A DNA stretch of 64,000 nucleotides from Flavobacteriales bacterium (GTDB lineage Bacteria > Bacteroidota > Bacteroidia > Flavobacteriales_C > GCA-002722245), in contig JAHEZM010000002.1 in the NCBI GenBank assembly GCA_023251075.1, forward strand, positions 124,001 through 188,000, written 5' to 3'. The translations under genes and the position numbers were made by a program. The notes under the pieces were generated by a model. That model was not told the DNA's origin. It searched no databases and saw only the letters and a program-made list of their open reading frames with translations. Below, piece after piece: positions 46,875 through 55,863 of this stretch (position 1 is the first letter of the stretch; each line of letters opens with the position of its first letter).

Positions 46875-48029
46875 ATGAAAGCAATACCCTACGGAAAACA
46901 GGAAATCACTCAACAAGATATTGATGCAGTAATTAAGACATTAAAGTCAGATTTCCTTACTCAGGGTCCTCAAATTGCTGAATTCGAAAATAAATTTGCT
47001 GAATATATTGGTGTGAATTACGCAGTGGCGGTGTCTAATGGTACAGCTGCTTTGCATTTATGTGCAATGGTACTGGATATTAAGCCAGGGGATAAAGTGA
47101 TTACTACTCCCATCACTTTTGCTGCTTCTGCCAATTGTGTTAGGTATTGTGGTGGGGAAGTAGTGTTTGCGGATATTGATTCTGAAACATATGTTTTAGA
47201 TATACTAAAAGTAAAACAGCTTCTGGATCAGCATCCCAAGGGTACCTTTTCGGGTATTATACCAGTTGATTTTGCAGGGGCTGCGGTTGATATGGAAGGA
47301 TTTAGAAAGTTGGCCGATGAATATGGTTTATGGATCATAGAAGATGCATGCCATGCACCTGGAGGTTATTTTCAAGATTCAAACAGTGAAAGCCAAAAAT
47401 GTGGAAATGGGAAGTTTGCTGAATTGGCTATTTTTTCATTTCATCCTGTTAAACACATAGCTACGGGTGAAGGGGGTATGATAACAACCAATAGCAAAGA
47501 GTTGTATGATAAGTTGATCTTGTTAAGAACACATGGCATTACGAAAGATCCATCTTTGCTGAAAAAAAATGATGGGGGATGGTACTATGAAATGCAAATA
47601 TTGGGATACAATTACCGGCTTTCTGATATGCAGGCAGCCCTGGGTGTTAGCCAATTGTCTCGCGCTGTAGATGGGTTAAAGCGCAGAAGAGAAATCGCTG
47701 AAATTTACGATCTTACTTTTAATAGCGTAAAAGAAATCAAGAAACCTTGTCATAAGGAAGGACATGCTTTTCATTTGTATGTTATACAAGTTGAAAATCG
47801 TCAAGGTTTATATGATCATTTGAAATCGAAAAATATTTTTTCTCAAGTACATTACATACCTGTACACATGATGCCTTATTATCAATCTTTAGGGCATAAA
47901 GTGGGAGATTTTCCAAATGCTGAAAAGTATTATGAGTCATGTTTAAGTTTGCCAATGTTTCCAAGTATCACTAATGAAGAACTTCAATTTGTAATTGATT
48001 CTGTTAAGGAATATGTTGTTAAATCATAA
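46875..48029 (+). CDS. pseC: UDP-4-keto-sugar aminotransferase, PseC
   Basis: PseC (384 residues) adds an amino group at C4 of the PseB product with glutamate and PLP. It is a DegT/DnrJ/EryC1-type enzyme: SNGTAALHL (54-62), the EDACHAPGG PLP-ring site, and the PLP lysine Lys193 in SFHPVKHIATGEGG. The start MKAIPYGKQEITQQDIDAV is typical of PseC. The reading frame overlaps the start of the next gene by 17 bases. Confidence 0.95.
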   Translation: MKAIPYGKQEITQQDIDAVIKTLKSDFLTQGPQIAEFENKFAEYIGVNYAVAVSNGTAALHLCAMVLDIKPGDKVITTPITFAASANCVRYCGGEVVFADIDSETYVLDILKVKQLLDQHPKGTFSGIIPVDFAGAAVDMEGFRKLADEYGLWIIEDACHAPGGYFQDSNSESQKCGNGKFAELAIFSFHPVKHIATGEGGMITTNSKELYDKLILLRTHGITKDPSLLKKNDGGWYYEMQILGYNYRLSDMQAALGVSQLSRAVDGLKRRREIAEIYDLTFNSVKEIKKPCHKEGHAFHLYVIQVENRQGLYDHLKSKNIFSQVHYIPVHMMPYYQSLGHKVGDFPNAEKYYESCLSLPMFPSITNEELQFVIDSVKEYVVKS

Positions 48030-48882
48030 AATTGTTCTGGGGTCGGTACAGTTTGGATTACCTTACGGTATCAATAATATACAAGGTCAAACAAGCAAAG
48101 AAGAGGCATTCAGAATATTAGATAGAGCATTGTTAAATGGAATTAAAACTATCGATACGGCTCCAGCTTATGGAAGTGCAATGGAGTTGCTTGCTGAGTA
48201 TTGTCAATCCAATCAAAAAGTGGAAATTTATTCTAAATTTCACGGACACTCAGAGGAAGAAATTCTTCATTCAATTGAAAAACAACTAAAGCTTCTTAAA
48301 AGGGAATCGATAAAACTACTGTCGTATCACAATTTCAATGATTGGAATAATTACCCTCTTAGCCTAAAGGTATTGCAAAAATTGAAAAGCGAAAATGTGA
48401 TCAATAAAATAGGGATCTCTCTCTATACTATTGAAGAATTCGAAAGAGCAATAGAGGCAGATGTTTTTGATGTTATACAGATTCCTTATAATTTATTGGA
48501 TAATTATTCCATTAAAGGGGAAATGATTCTAAAGGCTAAAACAAAGGAGTTAGAAATTCATACACGTTCAGCTTTTCTTCAAGGATTGTTTTTTAAGGAA
48601 ATAGAAAAATTATCAAGCTATTTCTATTCTTTAAAACCTTCGTTGATAAAAGTAAAAGAGATGTGCGCTGATAATGATGTGTCTATAACGGATTTGGCAC
48701 TTCAATACTGTGTGAGAAATGCGAGTATAGATAAGGTGTTAATAGGTGTTGAGACTGAGGCTCAGCTCATTGATAATATTAGCGCTTTATCTTCAAAAGT
48801 TCCAGAAGAAATGTTTAGGGAAATCAACAAAATAAAACTGGAAGCTGTGAACCTTTTAAATCCGGTGAATTGGCCGAAATGA
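48013..48882 (+). CDS. Aldo/keto reductase family protein
   Basis: This 289-residue protein has the (alpha/beta)8 aldo/keto reductase tetrad: Asp48 and Tyr53 in IDTAPAYGSA, Lys75 in YSKF and His106 in LLSYHNF. Such enzymes reduce carbonyls with NADPH and occur in many nonulosonate and spore-coat sugar clusters, but the exact step is unknown. I choose the ATG at 48013 (MLLNHKIVLGSVQFG); it lies inside the end of pseC, consistent with coupled translation. Confidence 0.82.
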   Translation: MLLNHKIVLGSVQFGLPYGINNIQGQTSKEEAFRILDRALLNGIKTIDTAPAYGSAMELLAEYCQSNQKVEIYSKFHGHSEEEILHSIEKQLKLLKRESIKLLSYHNFNDWNNYPLSLKVLQKLKSENVINKIGISLYTIEEFERAIEADVFDVIQIPYNLLDNYSIKGEMILKAKTKELEIHTRSAFLQGLFFKEIEKLSSYFYSLKPSLIKVKEMCADNDVSITDLALQYCVRNASIDKVLIGVETEAQLIDNISALSSKVPEEMFREINKIKLEAVNLLNPVNWPK

Positions 48883-48917
48883 GAATAAATTTTCAAAGAT
48901 CAGTTTTATGGGGAAAA

Positions 48918-49682
48918 TTATTTCGTGATTATTACCAACATTATATGCTTGTCGTTAATGAATGCTTGGGAGTTTTTCATTTCCCCGTCCAACAATTCTC
49001 TAAACAAGCTTTCTTTTGCAGCATCATAGAAGGTTGAATTTTTCCAGTACGATACTACATCCTCTGGTGCGTTCCATTTAATACTATTGGTAGTGGAAAA
49101 AATTTCTATTTTATGTGTGTTCATTATCCCTGAGTATATTACTTTGCTGTGCATGAAATCACAAGAAGAATAAGTAACAAAAGGAGGTATTTTAACTTCA
49201 GATTTTAATACAAGATCGAATAGTTGTTTGTTGTTGTTTCCGTAAGGACCCATTACTACAAATCGACCATTTTCATTAAGAGAACCATATAGTTTGATCA
49301 AAACAGAGTCAATATCCGTAGCATAGTATAAACCATAACTACAAAAAATCATGTCGAAGTTTTGATTGTTGTTAGCAAAGAATTCATCTATTCCACTCAC
49401 TATAGCCTTTACTCTGTTTTTTTTGTCGGCAAATTTATTTCCTATAGCAGCAATTGCATCTTTAGATACATCAACACAAGTGATGTTTGATTCAGGGAAA
49501 TTATTGCTTAAATATTCTGTTTGCTTTCCCGTTCCACAGCACAATTCTAAAATATTTAACTTCTGTTTATTTCCACCTATTTTTTCAAAAGCCCATACAT
49601 TGATATCTATCGACTGATGTTTTTCATTTTGAGTGATCCTCGTACTTAAAAAATCTGTGTTTTCTGCGCTTTTATTCGACAT
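48918..49682 (-). CDS. Class I SAM-dependent methyltransferase
   Basis: This 254-residue protein (from the ATG at 49682) has the SAM-binding motif I LELCCGTGK (45-53), the acidic residue ending strand 2 in ITCVDVS, and the motif IV strand FDMIFCSYGL. No substrate can be assigned. It is the only minus-strand gene between the pse genes here and has its own predicted -7 box. An ATG 39 bases further upstream overlaps that box and is not favoured. In ABC-exported O-antigens a methyl group often marks the chain end; that role is possible but unproven. Confidence 0.8.
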   Translation of the reverse strand: MSNKSAENTDFLSTRITQNEKHQSIDINVWAFEKIGGNKQKLNILELCCGTGKQTEYLSNNFPESNITCVDVSKDAIAAIGNKFADKKNRVKAIVSGIDEFFANNNQNFDMIFCSYGLYYATDIDSVLIKLYGSLNENGRFVVMGPYGNNNKQLFDLVLKSEVKIPPFVTYSSCDFMHSKVIYSGIMNTHKIEIFSTTNSIKWNAPEDVVSYWKNSTFYDAAKESLFRELLDGEMKNSQAFINDKHIMLVIITK

Positions 49683-49718
49683 AGCTGTTATTCTTTTTTT
49701 GATAATAATAAAGATGTT

Positions 49719-49726
49719 CAAAGATA
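49719..49726 (-). promoter_or_regulatory. -7 box of the methyltransferase gene
   Basis: Minus strand TATCTTTG, the same octamer as before the SGNH-like gene. It overlaps the upstream alternative ATG (49719-49721), so the start at 49682 is preferred. Confidence 0.45.
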
Positions 49727-49888
49727 CTTTTTTTATTTTAGTTCGAAACTTTATTCGATATTTTCCTTACTGACGCACGTTGCTAATAATTCGGATCAAT
49801 TCAACAGAACTTATTGTGCTATTTTGAAATATTTTCATTTTGAGGAAAAACTGGTAGTATTTAAATAAAAACACAGTAAATTAGCGCA

Positions 49889-50647
49889 ATGAAAATTGTT
49901 TCAGTTACGCAAGCTAGAACTGGTTCCTCAAGACTTCCGAATAAGGTGTTAATGGAAATAGAAGGTGTTTCTTTGCTGGAACTACATTTTCAAAGAGTAA
50001 TGAGATGTAAGTGCATTACTGATTTTGTTTTGGCAACTAGTATATCCCCTAACGATGCCGTTCTAAAAAAAATAGCAGATAAAAAAAGAATTCATTTTTT
50101 TCAGGGAAGTGAGAATAATGTTTTAGATAGATTTTATAATGCTGTAAAAGATATGAAGCCCGACTATGTTGTTCGATTGACTGCAGATTGTCCCTTGATT
50201 GATTCAGAGCTTATTGATAAGGTAATACAGTTTGCCATCGAACAAAAAGTTGATTATGCTTCGAATATCTTGATTGAAGAATTTCCTGACGGACAAGATG
50301 TTGAGGTTTTTAAATATGCAGCTCTGGAGCAAGCAATGAAAGAGGCTAAGTTGCAATCAGAACAAGAGCATGTTACTCCATATATTCGTAAAAATAGTGA
50401 TTTTAATGGAGGGCTTTTATTTAAGGCAGCTCATTATTCTGCTCCAAAGAATTATCACTCAGTGAGGATGACTGTTGATGAACAAGTTGATTTTGAGGTG
50501 ATAAAAGAATTAGTTCAGAAATTGGGTGTGGAAAAAACATGGAAGGAATACGCAGATTATATTCTTGATCACAACATAACAATGAATTCAAGTATAAAAA
50601 GAAATGCAGGATATTTAAAATCATTAAAAGATGAACAACAGTCCTAA
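49889..50647 (+). CDS. SpsF-like cytidylyltransferase (CMP-nonulosonate synthetase candidate)
   Basis: This 252-residue protein has the nucleotidyltransferase start VTQARTGSSRLPNKVL (residues 6-21), which resembles NeuA/PseF but is of the SpsF type, and RLTADCPLID (about 94-103) for metal binding. In nonulosonate clusters SpsF-like proteins take the place of PseF, activating the sugar as its CMP derivative. No other PseF candidate is in the window. The next gene starts inside its last 17 bases. Confidence 0.8.
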   Translation: MKIVSVTQARTGSSRLPNKVLMEIEGVSLLELHFQRVMRCKCITDFVLATSISPNDAVLKKIADKKRIHFFQGSENNVLDRFYNAVKDMKPDYVVRLTADCPLIDSELIDKVIQFAIEQKVDYASNILIEEFPDGQDVEVFKYAALEQAMKEAKLQSEQEHVTPYIRKNSDFNGGLLFKAAHYSAPKNYHSVRMTVDEQVDFEVIKELVQKLGVEKTWKEYADYILDHNITMNSSIKRNAGYLKSLKDEQQS

Positions 50648-51974
50648 ACTAAGAATTATTGAACGTTTTGAACGCTCACAAAATTATAGAAAAACAATTC
50701 ATAACTTAATTCCTGGAGGAGCTCACACTTATACAAAGGGAGATGATCAGTTTCCTGCTTTATCTCCAGCAGCAATAAGTCATGGTAAAGGTGCTTATGT
50801 TTGGGATTTGGATGGAAATCAGTATTTAGATTGCTCTATGGGGCTAACCTCCGTAAGTTTAGGTCATGCATACAAACCTGTATTAGATAGAGTAAGAGAA
50901 GAATTAGAGAAAGGAGCTAATTTTCAAAGACCAAGTTATATAGAAAAGGAAATGGCGGAAGCATTTTTAGCTTTAATTCCTTGTCATGATATGATAAAGT
51001 TTTCAAAAAATGGTTCTTCTGTAACTACAGCTGCTGTTAAGTTAGCTCGTGCCTATACTGGAAGAGATTTTGTAGCCTTTCCGGGAGATCATCCTTTTTA
51101 TTCCGTTGATGATTGGTTTATTGGTAGAACAGCTTGTGACCGAGGAGTCCCTCAAGCCACTAAAGATCTTTCTTTAACCTTTAAATCCTACGATTTAAAT
51201 TCACTGAAAGAACTGTTCGAAAAGTATCCCAATCAAATCGCTTGTGTGATTACTGAACCTGAAAAAGAAGATAATACACCCCAAGATTATTTACCAAAAG
51301 CCATTGAACTAGCACATCAGTACGGAGCCCTATTCATTGTAGATGAAATGATATCTGGTTTTAAATCTGATTTTCCAGGATCAACCACTAGATATGGAAT
51401 CGAACCTGATATGTGCACTTGGGGTAAAGGAATTGCTAATGGTTTTTCTTTTTGTGCCCTCACAGGTAAAAAACATGTAATGGAATTAGGGGGTATAAGA
51501 AATATCGGTGATGCAAAAGTATTTTTAGCAAGTACAACTCATGGTGGTGAAACACATGCAATAGCTGCTGGATTGGCTACAATAAAGGCGTTTAAGGAAA
51601 ATAATGTAATAGAACATAATCATAAAATAGGAGATTTGTTAGTTGCTAAATTGAGGCAATGTATTGCGCAAAAGGGTTTGGAAAAACATATTGCTATTGC
51701 AGGAACTAAATGGTTGAGTTATACTGTTTTTAGAGATTTTGAAGGAAATGTCTCCATGTCTTTACGTACGTTAATGTTGCAAGAGATGATTAAGCGAGGA
51801 GTATTGTATCAGGGAGCTTTTGTGCCTTGTTTTAGCCATACAGAGCAGGACGTTGATTATTTTATTGAGGCATTTTCACAAAGTTGTGATGTCTTTAAAT
51901 TAGCCCTGAACGATTCTACAGAAAAATATCTTGTGGGTGAGCCAACAAAACCGGTTTTCAGAAAATATTTGTAA
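50631..51974 (+). CDS. Class-III aminotransferase (glutamate-1-semialdehyde mutase-like)
   Basis: This 447-residue PLP enzyme resembles HemL but stands in a sugar cluster. Visible are the start LIPGGAHTYTKG, SKNGSSVTTAAVKLARAYTGRD, Asp238 in IVDEMISGF (PLP ring) and the PLP lysine Lys266 in TWGKGIANGF. HemL-like aminotransferases next to SpsF-type cytidylyltransferases occur in flagellin- and spore-coat-sugar loci, where they probably act on a sugar or its side chain. True heme synthesis is unlikely here. It overlaps the previous gene by 17 bases and touches pseG. Confidence 0.82.
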   Translation: MNNSPKLRIIERFERSQNYRKTIHNLIPGGAHTYTKGDDQFPALSPAAISHGKGAYVWDLDGNQYLDCSMGLTSVSLGHAYKPVLDRVREELEKGANFQRPSYIEKEMAEAFLALIPCHDMIKFSKNGSSVTTAAVKLARAYTGRDFVAFPGDHPFYSVDDWFIGRTACDRGVPQATKDLSLTFKSYDLNSLKELFEKYPNQIACVITEPEKEDNTPQDYLPKAIELAHQYGALFIVDEMISGFKSDFPGSTTRYGIEPDMCTWGKGIANGFSFCALTGKKHVMELGGIRNIGDAKVFLASTTHGGETHAIAAGLATIKAFKENNVIEHNHKIGDLLVAKLRQCIAQKGLEKHIAIAGTKWLSYTVFRDFEGNVSMSLRTLMLQEMIKRGVLYQGAFVPCFSHTEQDVDYFIEAFSQSCDVFKLALNDSTEKYLVGEPTKPVFRKYL

Positions 51975-52994
51975 ATGACTAAACACGTTTATTTTAGAGC
52001 TGATGCCGATTCTAAAATTGGACTGGGTCATTTAACGCGTTGTTTGGCCATTGCATCAATGCTAAAGGAAAGATATGAGTGTATATTTATATTGAAAGAA
52101 TCTGCTGAAAGTGCTAAGAATTTGGTTATTCAAAATAACTATCGAATCGAATTAGTAGGAACTAGTGACTTGTTACAGGAAGCATCTTTTGTTTCTAATC
52201 TTTTAAAATCCGGAGATTACTTAGTGATTGATGGATATAATTTTACAGAAGAATATTTTATTAAGGTAAAATCAAGCGGAGTTTTTTTGGTGTTAATTGA
52301 TGATTTTTTTCGAGAGTCTGCTTCCGCTGATGCAATTATCAACCATGCTATAGCCTTGCCCAATAAAGATTTGAATTTCGAAGGAAAGTCTAAGTTTTAT
52401 TTAGGAGAACAATATGCGATGTTACGACCGCCATTTTTAGTGAAAGCAAGACAGTTGAGAGTGGTTTCAAAAATTGAAAATATATTCATATGTTTTGGTG
52501 GTGCAGATCTTTATAATGTTACCCTTAAAACTTTAAAGGCATTAGAAAGCATCAATTGTAAGAGGTCAGTACATTTAGTGATGGCATCTACATTTCCTTT
52601 TGCTGCCGAGATTCAATATTTTGTGAATCAATCTTCTTTGAATGTGATTTTGTACAATAATTTAAGTGCAGAAGAGATGGCTGAGCTTATGATTAAATGT
52701 GAAATTGCAATAGCTCCTTCAAGCGGATTATCCTACGAAATTTGTGCTATAGGGATGGGTTTTTTAGGGGGGTACTTCATTGATAATCAAAAATTAATTT
52801 ACAATGGTTTTTTACAACGAGGGTGTTTAGTTGGCTTAAATGATTTATCGGTAATTACAATTGAAGAAATGGCTGAAAAGATTAGCTTTCTATTGGTGAA
52901 TTTATCTTTAGTGAATCAGATTATTGCAATGCAACGTCGAACAATTGATGGAAATTCCTCAAAAAATATTCTCAATATTTTTTCGAGTTTGTAA
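51975..52994 (+). CDS. pseG: UDP-2,4-diacetamido-trideoxy-altrose hydrolase, PseG
   Basis: PseG (339 residues) removes UDP from the bis-amidated 6-deoxy-altrose before condensation with PEP. It is a GT-B-like hydrolase with the start YFRADADSKIGLGHLTRCLA (7-26), in which His19 corresponds to the catalytic His17 of C. jejuni PseG. The second half has CFGGADLYN and APSSGLSYEICAIGMG for UDP binding. It starts directly at the stop of the aminotransferase gene. Confidence 0.92.
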   Translation: MTKHVYFRADADSKIGLGHLTRCLAIASMLKERYECIFILKESAESAKNLVIQNNYRIELVGTSDLLQEASFVSNLLKSGDYLVIDGYNFTEEYFIKVKSSGVFLVLIDDFFRESASADAIINHAIALPNKDLNFEGKSKFYLGEQYAMLRPPFLVKARQLRVVSKIENIFICFGGADLYNVTLKTLKALESINCKRSVHLVMASTFPFAAEIQYFVNQSSLNVILYNNLSAEEMAELMIKCEIAIAPSSGLSYEICAIGMGFLGGYFIDNQKLIYNGFLQRGCLVGLNDLSVITIEEMAEKISFLLVNLSLVNQIIAMQRRTIDGNSSKNILNIFSSL

Positions 52995-53015
52995 ACGTTG
53001 GCAATACATTTTTAT

Positions 53016-53654
53016 CTAATGAAAATGTTCAATACTGATTTTGTATTTTTTTCCATCGAGGATAAAAAATGCGGGATATTTTTCATTGTCACATACACGC
53101 AGTAAATTGAATTGTTCTCTTATTGTTTTATCGATATTTAGTTCACTGTTTTTGGAGGTTCTTTTTTCGTAAAAAGTTGATTCTCCACTTTGTTCTTGTC
53201 CTTCAATAGAAGGAAATTTTTTTACGAAATTCAAAATCAGTTCAACCGTTTTCTCTCCTTGCTTAGCTCTTAATTCATCTACCAATTCTGTCCCGTCAAA
53301 TTCAATTTTATCCTTAAAATAAATTTTACCAGAATCAACACTTTCTGCTGCTTCAAATAGTGTAATCGGAATGGTGTTTTTACCTTCCAGTATTTGCCAT
53401 GTTAATGGAGACCAACCTTTGCCTTTAGGTAAATCACTTTCATGAACAACAAGATTGAATTTATTTAATTCTAATTTTTTAAATATTTTCTCACAGGAAA
53501 GCATAATTAATAAATCCCCCTTTGTAATTTCTTTGTGTTCGTGGGTGATAGTTATTTCACTTTCTGGTTTTAATTGCTCAATCTCACGTACTAATTTTAA
53601 TCCATAAGGAATGATCCATGAGGATCTGTTATCTATTAAAATTTGAATTTTCAT
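53016..53654 (-). CDS. Sugar N-formyltransferase-like protein
   Basis: This 212-residue protein resembles the methionyl-tRNA-formyltransferase fold used on sugar amines. The key loop is VVHESDLPKGKGWSPLTW (69-86), with the catalytic His71, and the second catalytic Asp107 is in ESVDSGKIY. The Asn usually two residues before the His is Val69. Relatives I recognise by this loop occur in pseudaminic and legionaminic acid loci. It lies convergent to pseG and between pseG and pseI, where a PseH acetyltransferase would be expected; an N-formyl group at C4 of the altrose (C7 of the nonulosonate) is inferred. Confidence 0.75.
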   Translation of the reverse strand: MKIQILIDNRSSWIIPYGLKLVREIEQLKPESEITITHEHKEITKGDLLIMLSCEKIFKKLELNKFNLVVHESDLPKGKGWSPLTWQILEGKNTIPITLFEAAESVDSGKIYFKDKIEFDGTELVDELRAKQGEKTVELILNFVKKFPSIEGQEQSGESTFYEKRTSKNSELNIDKTIREQFNLLRVCDNEKYPAFFILDGKKYKISIEHFH

Positions 53655-53838
53655 AATCGATTGTAATATTTAGTGAAAGTTCAATAAAATTAATTTACAA
53701 ACAAAATTCTTCGTATTGATGGGGTGCTTTGCGAGAATTGCTTTTGAGAAAGAGTTGTTTAAATAGAATTGATTATTTTTGAAAAAGTGTGTTGGTAAAC
53801 GACATTTGAGTAAATTAAAGTAATAGAATATTTTAAAT

Positions 53839-53846
53839 TAGCTTTG
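53839..53846 (+). promoter_or_regulatory. -7 box of the PIG-L deacetylase gene
   Basis: TAGCTTTG, identical to the rpsL -7 box, 44 bases before the ATG at 53891. The nearest TTTG upstream (53805-53808) is 30 bases away, longer than normal spacing. Confidence 0.35.
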
Positions 53847-53890
53847 TTGATGTAACGCATTGGTAGTGATTTTGAATTTAAATAAACCTT

Positions 53891-54601
53891 ATGTTAGAAT
53901 TTTTAAGAAACAAAAAAATATTAGTGGTGGTTGCTCATCCTGATGATGAGTTACTAGGTCAGGGAGGAACAATGAATAAATTAATTGGTGAATATGGTTG
54001 TACAATTGGTGCGGTGATACTGGGTGAAGGAATTACCTCACGCAGTGAGGTTAGAGACGTAGAAAAATGGAATAAGGAGTTAGAGTTACATAGAGCCAAT
54101 ATTGAGGCAGCAAAAAATTGTATTGGTTATCAATTTGTGAACACTTATAATTTTCCTGATAATCGATTTGATAATGTTGATTTGCTTGATATTGTAAAAG
54201 TTGTTGAAAAGGAAAAATCAAGCTTTGAACCTGAAATCATTTTTACTCATCATAATGGGGATGTTAATATTGATCATCAGAAAGTTCATGAAGCCGTATT
54301 AACCGCTACAAGACCTCTTCAAGGAGAAAAAGTTAGAGCTGTTATTACTTTTGAAACTCCTTCTTCTACTGAGTGGCAATTTAGTAATAGTCCATTCTCT
54401 TTTCGTCCTAACTTATTTGTTGAAATCAGCGAAAAAAACCTTCAAGCAAAAATTGATGGTATGGAAAGTTATGTGTTTGAAAAAAGACCTTTTCCTCACC
54501 CACGATCCTCAGAAGCTTTGGCTATTTATGCACAAAGATGGGGAGTTACTATAGGTTGTAAGTATGCTGAGGCGTTTAGTATTTGCCGTTTACTAGCATA
54601 A
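53891..54601 (+). CDS. PIG-L/LmbE-family N-deacetylase
   Basis: This 236-residue protein carries the zinc-site motif AHPDDE (15-20) and the second zinc/His motif THHNGDVNIDHQKVHEAV. PIG-L proteins remove acetyl groups from GlcNAc derivatives, for example in GPI, mycothiol and bacillithiol synthesis, and also occur in nonulosonate loci. Here it could free an amine on the sugar for formylation. No signal peptide, so it acts in the cytoplasm. Confidence 0.88.
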   Translation: MLEFLRNKKILVVVAHPDDELLGQGGTMNKLIGEYGCTIGAVILGEGITSRSEVRDVEKWNKELELHRANIEAAKNCIGYQFVNTYNFPDNRFDNVDLLDIVKVVEKEKSSFEPEIIFTHHNGDVNIDHQKVHEAVLTATRPLQGEKVRAVITFETPSSTEWQFSNSPFSFRPNLFVEISEKNLQAKIDGMESYVFEKRPFPHPRSSEALAIYAQRWGVTIGCKYAEAFSICRLLA

Positions 54602-54807
54602 CAATATAGTAATAGTTATTTGAATACTTGGTTATTTTAGTATTTGTTTTCGATCAAATTCTATGATGGTTATTTTCTATAATTGTTGGGCAAAAATCTT
54701 ATTCTTTTTTTGTTGTAAATCTGCTATAAATCTGAGGGATATTTTCTTTAATTGGTAATTTTTGTTGCAAATTATTAATGATATATTTACCCTGTAAACT
54801 GAATTAA

Positions 54808-55851
54808 ATGAATGATATTAAAATAGGAAAATACACAGTTGGAGAAAATTGTGCTCCGTTTATAATAGCGGAAATGTCGGGTAATCATAATCAATCATTA
54901 GAAAGAGCAATTGCAATTATTGAGTCTGCCGCTGCTTCAGGTGCACATGCAGTTAAGTTACAAACCTATACTGCAGATACTATTACGATGAAGGGAGTGA
55001 CAACTATTGATGATAAAGATTCTCTATGGAATGGCAGGGAGTTGTATGATTTGTATCATGAAGCACATACACCTTGGGAGTGGCATAAACCACTTTTTGA
55101 TCGGGCCAAGGAATTAGGAATGGAGGTGTTTAGCACTCCATTTGATGAGACTGCAGTAGATTTTCTTGAGGAGTTAGGCGTTTCAGTTTATAAAATAGCA
55201 TCATTTGAAAATACAGATTGGCCTCTATTAAAAAAGGTTGCACAAACAAAAAAACCTGTTATCATGTCTACCGGTGTGGCATCAGTAGCAGATATATCAC
55301 AAGCTGTTCATGTTTTGAAAACCAACGGATGTAAGGATTTGGTTTTATTGAAATGTACGAGTACTTACCCTGCAACACCTGAAAATACAAATTTGAATAC
55401 TATTCCTCACATGAAAGACCTTTATGGATGCTTAGTGGGCTTATCTGATCATACAATGGGAATTGGTGCTTCGGTAGCAGCGGTAGCACTGGGAGCTAGA
55501 GTGATAGAAAAACATTTTACCTTGAGAAGGGCTGATGGAGGAGTTGATTCGTCATTTTCAATTGAGCCCGATGAATTGAATGCTTTGGTTATAGAAACTA
55601 ACAGAGCTTTTTTAGCTCTTGGTAATATTCAATATGGGGTTCAAAAAGCAGAAGAGAAAAGTTTGATCTTTAAAAGATCCATCTATGTTTCAAAGGATAT
55701 AAAGGAAGGTGATCTATTTACTAAGGAAAATATTAGGGTAATTCGTCCTGGCTATGGTTTAGAGCCAAAATATTATGAAGTTTTATTAGGAAAGAAAGCT
55801 AGATATGACATGCGAAGAGGAACTCCCTTATCATTTGATAAAATACTTTAA
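54808..55851 (+). CDS. pseI: Pseudaminic acid synthase, PseI
   Basis: PseI (347 residues) condenses the 6-deoxy-altrose with PEP to make the nine-carbon sugar. It has the NeuB-type TIM barrel with IAEMSGNHNQSLE, VKLQTYTADTIT (PEP/metal region), SDHTMG and EKHFTLRR (metal His), then a C-terminal SAF domain (about 285-347: RSIYVSKDIKEGDLFTKENIRVIRPGYG). The EMSGNHN start separates PseI from NeuB/LegI, which usually read EIGxNHxG. The gene stands apart from pseG by 1.8 kb. Confidence 0.95.
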   Translation: MNDIKIGKYTVGENCAPFIIAEMSGNHNQSLERAIAIIESAAASGAHAVKLQTYTADTITMKGVTTIDDKDSLWNGRELYDLYHEAHTPWEWHKPLFDRAKELGMEVFSTPFDETAVDFLEELGVSVYKIASFENTDWPLLKKVAQTKKPVIMSTGVASVADISQAVHVLKTNGCKDLVLLKCTSTYPATPENTNLNTIPHMKDLYGCLVGLSDHTMGIGASVAAVALGARVIEKHFTLRRADGGVDSSFSIEPDELNALVIETNRAFLALGNIQYGVQKAEEKSLIFKRSIYVSKDIKEGDLFTKENIRVIRPGYGLEPKYYEVLLGKKARYDMRRGTPLSFDKIL

Positions 55852-55863
55852 TAGAGATTGAAT

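Noticed and set aside
49877-49884. TAAATTAG directly before the SpsF-like start as a -7 box, implying leaderless mRNA
   Set aside because: It lacks the G-rich end of the motif, has no -33 box at normal spacing, and would place the start at the ATG itself; too weak to list.
50631-51974. Calling the class-III aminotransferase hemL
   Set aside because: The sequence is HemL-like, but overlapping sugar genes on both sides make heme synthesis an unlikely role.
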